Shown here piece by piece: positions 46,796 to 54,958 of a stretch of DNA of 64,000 nucleotides (positions are counted from its first letter, which is position 1; each line of letters starts with the position of its first letter). This stretch comes from Opitutaceae bacterium (lineage in GTDB: Bacteria > Verrucomicrobiota > Verrucomicrobiia > Opitutales > Opitutaceae). The notes below the pieces were generated by a model, which made no database searches, was not told the origin of the DNA, and saw nothing but the letters and a program-made list of their open reading frames with translations. A program made the position numbers and the translations under genes. The stretch spans positions 1 to 64,000 of the forward strand of contig JAQTYQ010000019.1 in NCBI GenBank assembly GCA_028688225.1. The letters are read 5' to 3'.

Positions 46796-48658
46796 CTATT
46801 TCTGTCCCGCCGGCTTCGCCCAGGTGTCCCTGAGGGTGATGGTACGATTGAAGACCGGCCGGCCGGGCCGGGAGTCGGCGGCGTCGACGACAAAGTAGCC
46901 CAGGCGTTCGAACTGGTAGCTCTGGCCGGGCCGGGCGTCCTGCAGCGACGGTTCCAGCCTGGCGGTCACGACGTCGAGCGAATGCGGATTGATGAACTGC
47001 TTGAAGTCGCCCTTGGCCGCGCCGGAGCCTTCGGCGGAGGCAGGCGCAGCGCCGGGTTCGGCCACGGTGAAGAGCCGGTCGTAGAGGCGCACCTCGGCCT
47101 CCACCGCCTGCGTGGCGCTGACCCAGTGGATCGTGCCCTTGATCTTCCGTCCGGCCGTGGGCCCGCCGGTGCGCGAATCGAGATCGGCGGTGCAGCGCAA
47201 CTCGGTGATGTTGCCCGCGGCGTCCTTGATCACCTCGTCGCACTTGATGATGCAGGCGTACTTCAGGCGCACCTCGCCGCCGGGCCGCAGGCGGAAATAC
47301 TTCGGCGGCGGCGTCTCCATGAAGTCGTCGCTCTCGATGTACAGCTCCCGCGTCAGCGCCAGGGTGCGGGTGCCGGCGGCCTTGTCCTCCGGATTGTTGA
47401 TCGCGGTGCAGGCGACCGTCTCTCCGGCGGCCAGGTTGGTCAGCACGACCTTCACCGGCCGCAGCACAGCGAGGCGGCGGAGCGCCGTCCGGTTCAGCTC
47501 CTCGCGAATGGCATGTTCGAGCACCGCCACGTCGGTGAGGCTGTTGAACTTGGTGACGCCGACCCCGGTCACAAACCGCCGCAGCGCTTCGGCGGGCACG
47601 CCGCGCCGCCGGAAGCCGCAGAGGGTCGGCATACGGGGATCGTCCCAGCCGGCCACGATCTTCTCCTGCACCAGTTGCATGAGCTTGCGCTTGCTCAGCA
47701 CCGTGTAACCCACATTGAGCCGGGCGAACTCGTACTGGTGCGGCAGCGGGCGGGGCAGGGCGAGGTTTTCGAGGATCCAGTCGTAGAGCGGCCGGTGGAC
47801 CTCGAATTCCAGCGTGCAGATGCTGTGGGTGACGCCCTCGAGATAGTCGCTCAGGCAGTGCGCGAAATCGTACATCGGATAGATGCACCACTGGTTGCCG
47901 GTGTGATGGTGCTCCGCGTGGCGGATGCGGTAGAGGACCGGGTCGCGCAGCCAGAGGTTGGGCGAGGTCATGTCGATCTTGGCCCGGAGTGTGCGCTCGC
48001 CGTCGCGGAACATGCCCACCTTCATCCGATGGAACAAATCGAGGTTCTCGGCCACCGGGCGTTCGCGGAACGGGCTGTCCGTGCCGGGCTGGTCCGGCGC
48101 GCCGCGGTACTTCTCGGTGTCCTCCGGGCTGAGGTCGCAGACATAGGCCCGGCCTTTCTCGATCAGCGCCACGGCATAGGCGTAGAGCTGCTCGAAATAA
48201 TCGCTGGCGAAGAAGGCCTCCAGGGGAATTTCGGGTTTCGGATTTCGAATTTGGGATTGGACGGTCCCCCCTGTCACGCCCGGCAGGTAAAAGTCGGGGC
48301 GGCCGTTCACGGTTTGCGCCCCGGGTGTCCGGCCCTTGGGCTTGAGGCCAAGACAGTGGTCCGCCCAACCGGCGATCAGCCACTGCACGTCCGCCATGAT
48401 AGACTCGACGTACTCCACGTCCTCCTTGGTCGGGTTGGTGTCGTCGAATCGCAGGTTGCACTGGCCGCCGTGCTCGCGGGCGATTCCGAAGTTGAGGCAG
48501 ATCGACTTGGCATGGCCGATGTGCAGATAACCGTTCGGCTCCGGCGGGAAGCGCGTGACGATCTGCGAATAGCGTTTTTCCGCGATGTGCTGCGCGACGA
48601 CCTCACGGATGAAATCGCTGGGCGCCGGGGTGCCGGTGGGATGAGTCTCAACCGTCAT
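46796..48658 (-). CDS. glnS: glutamine--tRNA ligase with an unusual in-frame insertion
   Basis: 620 residues from ATG 48656-48658. RFPPEPNGYLHIGHAKSICLNFG has the HIGH motif, FDDTNPTKEDVEYVESI follows, and VLSKRKL is the KMSKS equivalent; the two C-terminal anticodon-binding beta barrels are present. Between WLIAGW (about 93-98) and ASDYFEQLYAYA (151) lie about 50 extra residues absent from E. coli GlnS. They include SQIRNPKPEIP, encoded by a heptamer repeat. Both glnS and gltX present means direct charging of tRNA-Gln. Confidence 0.95.
   Translation of the reverse strand: MTVETHPTGTPAPSDFIREVVAQHIAEKRYSQIVTRFPPEPNGYLHIGHAKSICLNFGIAREHGGQCNLRFDDTNPTKEDVEYVESIMADVQWLIAGWADHCLGLKPKGRTPGAQTVNGRPDFYLPGVTGGTVQSQIRNPKPEIPLEAFFASDYFEQLYAYAVALIEKGRAYVCDLSPEDTEKYRGAPDQPGTDSPFRERPVAENLDLFHRMKVGMFRDGERTLRAKIDMTSPNLWLRDPVLYRIRHAEHHHTGNQWCIYPMYDFAHCLSDYLEGVTHSICTLEFEVHRPLYDWILENLALPRPLPHQYEFARLNVGYTVLSKRKLMQLVQEKIVAGWDDPRMPTLCGFRRRGVPAEALRRFVTGVGVTKFNSLTDVAVLEHAIREELNRTALRRLAVLRPVKVVLTNLAAGETVACTAINNPEDKAAGTRTLALTRELYIESDDFMETPPPKYFRLRPGGEVRLKYACIIKCDEVIKDAAGNITELRCTADLDSRTGGPTAGRKIKGTIHWVSATQAVEAEVRLYDRLFTVAEPGAAPASAEGSGAAKGDFKQFINPHSLDVVTARLEPSLQDARPGQSYQFERLGYFVVDAADSRPGRPVFNRTITLRDTWAKPAGQK
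48226..48262. repeat. heptamer repeat inside glnS
   Basis: On the coding strand the units are TCCCAAA, TTCGAAA, TCCGAAA, CCCGAAA in strict 7-base steps. Being in frame for only part of its periods, it encodes QIRNPKPEI without a stop. Confidence 0.75.
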
Positions 48659-48814
48659 AAACCGGCGAATTTGCCGGGCCACCGGACGCGACGCAACGCC
48701 GCAATTGCGGGCCATCGGATTCAGGACAGCGATTGATGAACCACGGAGGAGCACGGGAGGCGGCGGATTTTGCATCCTCTCGTAGCCGGAACCGTGAGGC
48801 TTTGGATGGCGGTT

Positions 48815-50095
48815 CTACCGCCGCTCCTCCAGTCCGGTGATGAGCCGGGCGCCGCGCCGGTAGGTCCAGTAGGAGTAGACCCACTGCAGGAACACCGAGA
48901 GCCGGTTGCGGAAGCCGATGAGGAAGATCAGGTGCACGCCCAGCCAGGCCGCCCAGGCGGGCCAGCCGCTGAACCGGAGCCGGCCGATCTGCGCCACGGC
49001 GGCGGAGCGTCCGATGGTGGCCATGGTGCCCTTGTCCCAGTAGACAAAGGCCGCGCGTGGCGCGTTCCGGCTGTCGTTGCGGATCGCGCTGGCCACGAGC
49101 TTCGCCGCATGGGCGCCCATCTGCATCGCAGCGGGCGCGATGCCCGGCACAGCCACGCCGTTGCGGTCGACGAGGTTAACGCTGTCGCCCAGCGCGAATA
49201 CCTCCGGGTGGCCGGGCAGGCTCAGGTCCGGCGCCACCTTGAGGCGGCCGGCGCGGTCGGTTTCGACGCCGAGGGAGCGGGTGAGGGGAGAGGCGGCGAC
49301 GCCCGCCGCCCAGATGATGTTCGCAGTGCGGATGGTCTCGGCGGCCAGCTCCACCTCGCCCTCCCGGATGGCCTTCACCAGGGTGCCCGTGCGCACCCCA
49401 ACCCCGAGCTGTGTGAGCTGGCGCCGGGCGCTGGCGGAGAGCGTTTCGGGAAACGCGGGCAGCACACGCGGTCCGCCCTCGACGAGGATTACGCGCGCCC
49501 TGGCCGGATCGATGTGCTCGAAGTCGCGCCGCAGCACCACGCGGGCCAGCTCGGCGAACGTGCCGGCCAACTCCACGCCGGTCGGCCCGCCGCCCACGAT
49601 CACGATGGTCATGAGCTGCTCGCGCCGCGCCGCGTCAGTTTCCGTCTCGGCCCGCTCGAAGGCCAGCAACACCTGCCGCCGGATGCGCAGGGCGTCGTCG
49701 ATGGTCTTGAGTCCGGGGGCGTGGCGCTCCCACTCGGGATGTCCGAAGTAGCTGGTCAGGCCGCCCGGCGCGAAGATGAGGTAATCGTAGGTCAATGCGC
49801 CGTGGTCGAGCGTCACCGTCCGGGTCGCGAGGTCGACGGCCCGCGCCTCGGTCATGAGCACGGTGACGTCGGGCTGGTCGCGCAGGATCGAGCGGATGGG
49901 CTGGGCGATGTCGGGCGCGGCCAGGCCGGCCGCGGCCACCTGGTAAAGCAGCGGCTGGAAGAGATGATGGTTCTGCCGGTCGATCACAGTCAGTCGCGCC
50001 AGACCCGATGGGAATTTCTTCGCGAAGGTCAGTCCGCCGAATCCGGCCCCAAGGACGACGATGTGCGGCCGGGCTGGATGGCCGGGAGCGCTCAT
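48815..50095 (-). CDS. ndh: type II NADH dehydrogenase (NDH-2) family FAD oxidoreductase
   Basis: 426 residues from ATG 50093-50095. HIVVLGAGFGGLTFAKK is the FAD-binding fold, LIFAPGGLTSYFGHPEWE and TIVIVGGGPTGVELAGTFAELA (second Rossmann fold for NADH), and PEVFALGDSVN complete the set. The C-terminal 50 residues hold a hydrophobic/amphipathic membrane anchor (WLGVHLIFLIGFRNRLSVFLQWVYSY). It passes electrons from NADH to quinone without proton pumping. Convergent or tandem partners give no extra clue. Confidence 0.92.
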   Translation of the reverse strand: MSAPGHPARPHIVVLGAGFGGLTFAKKFPSGLARLTVIDRQNHHLFQPLLYQVAAAGLAAPDIAQPIRSILRDQPDVTVLMTEARAVDLATRTVTLDHGALTYDYLIFAPGGLTSYFGHPEWERHAPGLKTIDDALRIRRQVLLAFERAETETDAARREQLMTIVIVGGGPTGVELAGTFAELARVVLRRDFEHIDPARARVILVEGGPRVLPAFPETLSASARRQLTQLGVGVRTGTLVKAIREGEVELAAETIRTANIIWAAGVAASPLTRSLGVETDRAGRLKVAPDLSLPGHPEVFALGDSVNLVDRNGVAVPGIAPAAMQMGAHAAKLVASAIRNDSRNAPRAAFVYWDKGTMATIGRSAAVAQIGRLRFSGWPAWAAWLGVHLIFLIGFRNRLSVFLQWVYSYWTYRRGARLITGLEERR

Positions 50096-50225
50096 AGCAC
50101 TTGCAACGTGCCAAACGATCGCGGATCTGCAAGTCTCCGTCACCCCGTTGCCCACGAGCCAACCACCGGGTCAAGTCAAAGACTCGAACACCCGTCTTGC
50201 TCGACGACCTGGTTTGGCTCTCCCA

Positions 50226-50570
50226 TCATGGCGTGATGTCAAAGGAGAAACGCTGACGGTTTTTCGTATTAACAGGCCGGCCATCGACCCTGCCAGGTTC
50301 GAACTTCCATTTTAGGATCGCCGTGACTGCCGCAGCCGCAAACAACGGATGGTTAGCGCTGGTAGCATGTGCCTCGGTGACTTTGCCGGTGGTGTCCACA
50401 ATGAATTCAACCTCAGCGAAACCTGTGAGCCCGGTCCTCCTGCATTCAAACGGGTACACCGGTCGAACTTGTGTGATTGCTCTAGGAGCAGCGAGATTAG
50501 TGCTCTGACAGGCTCCGATCGCCATCGCCATGATGAGTGCGATGATTAGAACAGGGTAGAGTCGTTTCAT
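50226..50570 (-). CDS. lipoprotein with a TonB C-terminal-like domain
   Basis: 114 residues from ATG 50568-50570. Hydrophobic signal with lipobox AIGAC. The rest is a TonB_C-like domain: ITQVRPVYPFECRRTGLTGFAEVEFIVDTTGKVTEAHATSANHPLFAAAAVTAILKWKFEPG matches the PVYP...G.V.V.F.ID..G.V....V..S..P.fd.aAl.Av.kWrf.P pattern. It has no membrane helix or Pro-rich spanner, so it is not a full TonB. It may be a periplasmic binding or stress protein. Confidence 0.75.
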   Translation of the reverse strand: MKRLYPVLIIALIMAMAIGACQSTNLAAPRAITQVRPVYPFECRRTGLTGFAEVEFIVDTTGKVTEAHATSANHPLFAAAAVTAILKWKFEPGRVDGRPVNTKNRQRFSFDITP

Positions 50571-50625
50571 GATTAATTGTGCCAAGACGTTGGCTTTACT
50601 GACAGATTGTTGAGCGCGGGGGCGG

Positions 50626-50985
50626 TCAAACCTTTGCCAGGTGCGTATCTTTGAATCCGGTTTCGTACTTCAGGCCGAAACCGATTAGCCGGTCGAAGCC
50701 GATATGCGCCACCCAAATGACGCAGACCGGAAACAGCGCCGGCTGGTGCGCCAGGTACACGACCAGCCACAGCAGAAACGGAGCGGCGTAGGTGTGGCCG
50801 GCGTTGTAGGCTCGTGCCCCGGCTTTCTTGCCGAAGACGTAGCCAATCATCAATAGATCCGGTGCCAAAAACAGCCCGGCAAACCAAAGCCACGAAGCGC
50901 CCAATTCCCGGTAGAAGATACAAGCAGCGACCACCACCGCGAACCCCTCGAGATGCAGCAACGATTTGGGTGAAGGAATCTTCAT
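50626..50985 (-). CDS. DUF4260 family membrane protein
   Basis: 119 residues with three to four hydrophobic segments. LEGFAVVVAACIFYRELGASWLWFAGLFLAPDLLMIGYVFGKKAGARAYNAGHTY and the tail WVAHIGFDRLIGFGLKYETGFKDTHL are the DUF4260 hallmarks. No role is known for the family. Confidence 0.85.
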   Translation of the reverse strand: MKIPSPKSLLHLEGFAVVVAACIFYRELGASWLWFAGLFLAPDLLMIGYVFGKKAGARAYNAGHTYAAPFLLWLVVYLAHQPALFPVCVIWVAHIGFDRLIGFGLKYETGFKDTHLAKV

Positions 50986-51107
50986 GGTTTATCATCACAG
51001 ATGAACCGCCGGAACAGACAGCGCGACTCGTGCGTCAACACGAGGTGTGATGGCCATAGGCGTTGGCTGTAGCGTCTGGAGTTCGGCTTCTTGTGGAGCT
51101 CGACTGC

Positions 51108-51479
51108 TCATCGCAGGCAGTTGAACCACACTGCAAAGAGAAGGGCGAGAAGCGTTACAACACCTGCAAATGCCCAAATTATCCACTGCGTCTTCCGATA
51201 GCCGGTTCCTTGGCCTATGATGTGGCTTACCTTCAAAGGCGAAGAGCTCGAGCTATAAAACCCAAGGAGTTCGGATGTCCTCATATACTCGGTTCCAAAG
51301 TTCGCATAAATCTTGTGATCGGCACCGATCTTGAAATGCGCTGTTCCTGCAATTGTTGCAGATAGTACGGCAACCACAATAGCTAGACTCCAAGCGACTT
51401 CATTTTGATGAGCAGGCGGCGGCGGGGATAGAATTGCCAGCGCTCCTGCGCCAGCGCCGGCGGCCACCGCCAAGAGCAT
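51108..51479 (-). CDS. hypothetical membrane protein
   Basis: 123 residues with three hydrophobic stretches (start, 28-47, C-terminal WIIWAFAGVVTLLALLFAVWFN) and a soluble loop between the second and third. No family recognised. There is no competing gene on the other strand, and codon use differs from the shadow frames. Genes around it (DUF4260, HicBA) are also small accessory genes. Confidence 0.5.
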   Translation of the reverse strand: MLLAVAAGAGAGALAILSPPPPAHQNEVAWSLAIVVAVLSATIAGTAHFKIGADHKIYANFGTEYMRTSELLGFYSSSSSPLKVSHIIGQGTGYRKTQWIIWAFAGVVTLLALLFAVWFNCLR

Positions 51480-52019
51480 CGTGATCGCGTGATGCGTATG
51501 GCTGATTTCCGAGTGTTCATATTATGTGATTGCCCATCGCCGAACCGTTATTGGCTTCAACTGAGTTGAGCTTTGCCCGATGTATTCCTGATGGTCGTGT
51601 GCGCAGATTAGGGCACGCAAGCCGTTCTTCTGCAATGGTGGAATTTCCCAGGTTAAAGTTCCCCGGCCGATATCCGTTCCACAAAAGCTCGATGCGCGCT
51701 GCGGCTGATACGGGCTCATGCAAACAAACCATGCTTTCACTCGAAACCGCTCCGACCGTTTGGTGAGAGCTGTAGGAGACAGGCTGCTTGCAGGCGATTC
51801 ATCCTCTGCAATCGCGAGCATTCTGCTGACCAGCAGAACGCCCCTACAATTGCATGGGTTGGCTGAGTTCGCAGAGAAGGTCGAACGCTGAGTGGGAGCA
51901 GAGAACGGAGAACCGGCGACAGAAACCAGCGGACAGATGCCAGACGCCAAAAGTCAGACGTCAGGGGCCGCACGATAAATCCGGGTTGCTGGCCGGAGCA
52001 GGTCTGCTATTGTTCGGTC
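51480..52019. other. gene-free spacer with repeats
   Basis: 540 bases. Minus-strand frames of 70-140 codons exist but have no domain and no convincing start. It contains a diverged palindrome (TTCTGCTG-AC-CAGCAGAA near 51820-51838, followed by CCCCTACAAT as in the REPIN family) and a heptamer tract at about 51930-51967. Confidence 0.5.
51930..51967. repeat. heptamer tandem repeat
   Basis: Units CAGATGC, CAGACGC, CAAAAGT, CAGACGT, CAGGGGC in 7-base steps, a relative of the CAGANN tract before pilC. Confidence 0.6.
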
Positions 52020-52226
52020 ATGAAGTTCACAGTGACCATTGATCGCGATGAAGACGGGGCGTGGGTGGCGGAATGCCCGGCCATTCCCGGCTGCGTGAGC
52101 CAGGGCACGACCAAGACGCAGGCACTCAAAAACATCCGCGAGGCAATTGAGTTATGCCTGGAAGTACGCGCAGAACGCGGCTTGCCGCTGACCGTCGAAA
52201 CAAAGCAGGTGGAGATCGCGATCTGA
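52020..52226 (+). CDS. hicB: HicB-family antitoxin
   Basis: 68 residues: FTVTIDRDEDGAWVAECPAIPGCVSQGTTKTQALKNIREAIELCLE is the partial-RNase-H fold of HicB antitoxins. There is no C-terminal DNA-binding domain, so it is a short form. Its stop overlaps the toxin ATG by one base (TGATG), giving coupled translation. Confidence 0.9.
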   Translation: MKFTVTIDRDEDGAWVAECPAIPGCVSQGTTKTQALKNIREAIELCLEVRAERGLPLTVETKQVEIAI

Positions 52227-52453
52227 TGCCTTCCCTGCCGAGACTCAACGGGCGGGCGGTGGTCAAGGCGTTTGGGCGTGATGGGTGGAAAATGGTGCGC
52301 CAGAGAGGCAGCCACATGATTCTCGTCAAAGAAGGCAGTTGGGCGACCTTATCAGTGCCCGATCATCGCGAGGTTGCCCAAGGCACGCTACGCAGTCTCC
52401 TTCGCGCCAGCGGGCTGACGGTGGACGAATTTATCGTTTTGACCGGCAGGTAA
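52226..52453 (+). CDS. hicA: HicA-family mRNA interferase toxin
   Basis: 75 residues from ATG 52226. LPRLNGRAVVKAFGRDGWKMVRQRGSHMILVKEG contains the catalytic His of HicA in QRGSHMIL, followed by SVPDHREVAQGTLRSLLRASGLTVDEF. It cleaves mRNA when freed from HicB. The antitoxin-first order is a common variant. Confidence 0.9.
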   Translation: MPSLPRLNGRAVVKAFGRDGWKMVRQRGSHMILVKEGSWATLSVPDHREVAQGTLRSLLRASGLTVDEFIVLTGR

Positions 52454-52470
52454 GTCGCTTCCGCAGCGAC
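52454..52470. terminator. hairpin between convergent hicA and dxs
   Basis: GTCGCT-TCCGC-AGCGAC exactly fills the gap between the hicA stop and the dxs stop. There is no U tract; possible bidirectional terminator. Confidence 0.45.
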
Positions 52471-54426
52471 TCAGGCGTCGATTTCGACGGCCTCGGTGCT
52501 GAGGTTGCGGTAGCGTTCCTTCACGCGGCGGTACATGTCGTCGAACGACAGGCCGCCGGTCGCGCGGAGGTCCTCGACGTTGCTGCCGTGCTCCACAAAC
52601 CGGTCGGGCCAGCCGATGCGCTCGACGGTCACCGGGCAGTCGGCCTCGTGCAGCACCTCGAGCACCGCGCTGCCAAAGCCGCCGGCGAGGACATGGTCCT
52701 CCATCGTCACCAGCAGCGGCAGGCAGGCGGCCTGGCTGAGCAGGAGCGTGCGGTCGAGGGGTTTGACGAAGCGGGCGTTGACGACGCCGCAGGAGAGGCC
52801 CTCTTCGGCGGCGAGTTTTTCGGCGATCATGAGGGCGTCGTGGACCATCGGGCCGAGCGCCCAGATCATGAGGTTCGAGCCGGGGCGAAGCATCTCCGCC
52901 TGGCCGATCGGGATCGTTGCGGGTTGCGCTTTGATGGGCACGCCGCGGGCCGCGCCGCGCGGGTAGCGGATGAATGACGGGCCGTTGAGCTGCAGGCCGG
53001 TCTGCAGCATGTCGGCCAGCTCATCCTCGTCCTTCGGTTGCATAACGACGGCGTTGGGCACGCAGCGGGCGTAGGCGAGGTCGAAGAGGCCGTGATGGGT
53101 CGGACCGTCGTTGGGCGAGAGGCCGGCGCGGTCGAGGCAGAAGACGACGGGCAGGTTCTGCAGGCAGACGTCGTGGATGATGGGGTCGTAGGCGCGCTGG
53201 AGGAAGGTCGAGTAGATGGCGCAGACCGGCCGGAGGCCCCGGGCGGCCAGGCCGGCCGCGAAGAGCACGGCGTGTTCCTCCGCGATGCCGACGTCGAAGA
53301 ACTGTTTTGGACACTCGGCGGCGAGGGGAGAGAGCCCGGTGCCGCTGGGCATGGCGGCGGTGATGCCGACGATGCGCGGGTCGGCCTTGGCGAGGCGGGC
53401 CAGGGCCTGGCCAAAGACGTCCTGATAGTTGGGCGGCGTGCCGGGGGCGGGCTTGCGGCTTTCGCCGGTGACGGGGTCGAACGAGCCGAGACCGTGAAAT
53501 TTCTCGGGCGACTTTTGCGCGGCCTCGAGCCCCAGGCCCTTCTTGGTGAGCACGTGCAGCAGGATGGGGCCGTCGCTGTGTTTCGCGAACTCGAGGTTCT
53601 TGACCAGTTCGTCGATGTTGTGGCCGTCGATCGGGCCGAGGTAGCGCAGGCCGAATTTCTCGAACAGGCTCGACTCGACGAAGAAATCCTTGGTCTCGCG
53701 CTTCCACTTCATCCAGAGATGGTGCATCTCGGGGCCGTGCGGCAGGCTGGTGAAGAATTTCTCCAGGTCGTGGTGAATCTTGTTGTAGGTGGGGCTGGTG
53801 CTGAGGCGGTTGAGGTATTTGGCCATCGCCCCGACGTTCTTGGCGATCGACCACTCGTTGTCGTTGAGGATGACGATGAGGCGCCGGGTACAGGCGACGA
53901 TGTTGTTGAGCGCCTCCATCGTGATGCCGCAGGTGAACGCCGCATCGCCGCAGACGGCGACCACGTGCTCGTGTGAGCCGCGGAGGTCGCGGGCGGTGGC
54001 CATGCCGAGCGCGGCGGAAAGGGCGGTGCCGGCGTGGCCGGCGCCGTAGCCGTCGTGCGGACTTTCGGAGCGGGAGAGGAAGCCGCTCAGCCCGCCGGTC
54101 TGGCGGAGCTTGCGAAAGGCCCCGCCGCCGCGGCCGGTCAGGAGCTTGTGCACGTAGCCCTGGTGGGACACGTCGAAGACAAACTGGTCCTCCGGCGTGT
54201 TGAAGACGCGGTGCAGCGCGATGGTCAGCTCGACCACGCCCAGGTTGGGCGCCACATGACCGCCGTTTAGGGAGGTCACGGTGATGATCTCGTCGCGCAA
54301 TTCCTCTGCGAGGCGCGGCAGCTGGGCCGCGGAAAGGCCCTTGACGTCGGAGGGGCTGCGAATCTGGTCCAGCAGTCGCGGCAACGGGGGCGGCGCGACG
54401 GGTTGATCGGAAGCGGATGGATTCAT
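52471..54426 (-). CDS. dxs: 1-deoxy-D-xylulose-5-phosphate synthase
   Basis: 651 residues. Thiamine-diphosphate enzyme signatures: NGGHVAPNLGVVELTIALHRVF, HDGYGAGHAGTALSAALGMA, VAVCGDAAFTCGITMEALNN and NDNEWSI in the first half; FFDVGIAEEHAVLFAAGLAARGLRPVCAIYSTFLQRAYD and DRAGLSPNDGPTHHG in the second. It joins pyruvate and glyceraldehyde-3-phosphate as the first step of the MEP isoprenoid pathway. The cofactor motif GDG is GDA here and GHSG is GHAG; overall conservation argues for an active enzyme. It follows xseB by 29 bases. Confidence 0.95.
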   Translation of the reverse strand: MNPSASDQPVAPPPLPRLLDQIRSPSDVKGLSAAQLPRLAEELRDEIITVTSLNGGHVAPNLGVVELTIALHRVFNTPEDQFVFDVSHQGYVHKLLTGRGGGAFRKLRQTGGLSGFLSRSESPHDGYGAGHAGTALSAALGMATARDLRGSHEHVVAVCGDAAFTCGITMEALNNIVACTRRLIVILNDNEWSIAKNVGAMAKYLNRLSTSPTYNKIHHDLEKFFTSLPHGPEMHHLWMKWKRETKDFFVESSLFEKFGLRYLGPIDGHNIDELVKNLEFAKHSDGPILLHVLTKKGLGLEAAQKSPEKFHGLGSFDPVTGESRKPAPGTPPNYQDVFGQALARLAKADPRIVGITAAMPSGTGLSPLAAECPKQFFDVGIAEEHAVLFAAGLAARGLRPVCAIYSTFLQRAYDPIIHDVCLQNLPVVFCLDRAGLSPNDGPTHHGLFDLAYARCVPNAVVMQPKDEDELADMLQTGLQLNGPSFIRYPRGAARGVPIKAQPATIPIGQAEMLRPGSNLMIWALGPMVHDALMIAEKLAAEEGLSCGVVNARFVKPLDRTLLLSQAACLPLLVTMEDHVLAGGFGSAVLEVLHEADCPVTVERIGWPDRFVEHGSNVEDLRATGGLSFDDMYRRVKERYRNLSTEAVEIDA

Positions 54427-54455
54427 CCTGAAAACGAAGGGAAAGCCGCGGCGGC

Positions 54456-54704
54456 TTAGCGGCCGCGCCCGGCATCGAACGGCTCGAAGGCGACGCCGTC
54501 TTTCTGCTTCTTGAGCTGCTCGATCTTCATCTCGGCATCCTTGAGCCGGGCCTCACACACTTTCAGCAACTTGCTGCCCTCCTCGAACTTGGCGAGGAGC
54601 TCGGCGAGCGGAACCTGACCGGATTCCATCGATTCAACGATGGATTCGAGCCGGGCGAGTGCCGCCTCGAAGGTGAGCTTGGCGTGTTTGTTGTCGGCCT
54701 CCAC
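54456..54704 (-). CDS. xseB: exodeoxyribonuclease VII small subunit
   Basis: 82 residues: LTFEAALARLESIVESMESGQVPLAELLAKFEEGSKLLKVCEARLKDAEMKIEQL is the XseB helical hairpin. The start is GTG with AGGAGG only 2 bases away, so the exact start is unsure. xseA is not in the window; dxs follows, reminiscent of the xseB-ispA-dxs order but without ispA. Confidence 0.92.
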   Translation of the reverse strand: MEADNKHAKLTFEAALARLESIVESMESGQVPLAELLAKFEEGSKLLKVCEARLKDAEMKIEQLKKQKDGVAFEPFDAGRGR

Positions 54705-54728
54705 GTCCTCCTACCATGTCCGGCGGCA

Positions 54729-54882
54729 GCGGGATTTCAATCCCAGTTTCCGGCGCCTCCGGAGTCGGATGGGATAATCGCAGGGGCGCGAACTGGTCGC
54801 GCCCCTGAAAAGATTGGGCGCAGCGAGACTGCGCCCCTACAAGACCCAATGAAATCCCGCGCAAACAGCGTTTCCGGATCGC
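54729..54882. repeat. REPIN-type palindrome pair, copy 2
   Basis: Hairpins GGGGCGCGAACTGGTCGCGCCCC and GGGCGCAGCGAGACTGCGCCC (54782-54838) are the inverse of copy 1 at 45796-45896, with the same CCCGCGCAAACAG tail on the right. A GCGGGATTTCA / TGAAATCCCGC inverted pair bounds the unit at about 54729-54861. Confidence 0.8.
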
Positions 54883-54958
54883 ATCTAGACACGGGTAGGG
54901 CGTCGCGGCCTTGCGATTTTGGCTTCGCACGGCACGCGAAAGCGTTTGAAGTGGCTCC

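Noticed and set aside
45900..48461. An 853-codon frame joining an alternative frame of glnS with mtnP
   Set aside because: Only the mtnP part is real; the rest is out of frame with glnS. It is not a fusion protein.
51517..51950. Minus-strand frames of 71 and 142 codons in the spacer before hicBA
   Set aside because: They overlap each other in different frames, lack a domain, and one crosses the repeat region.
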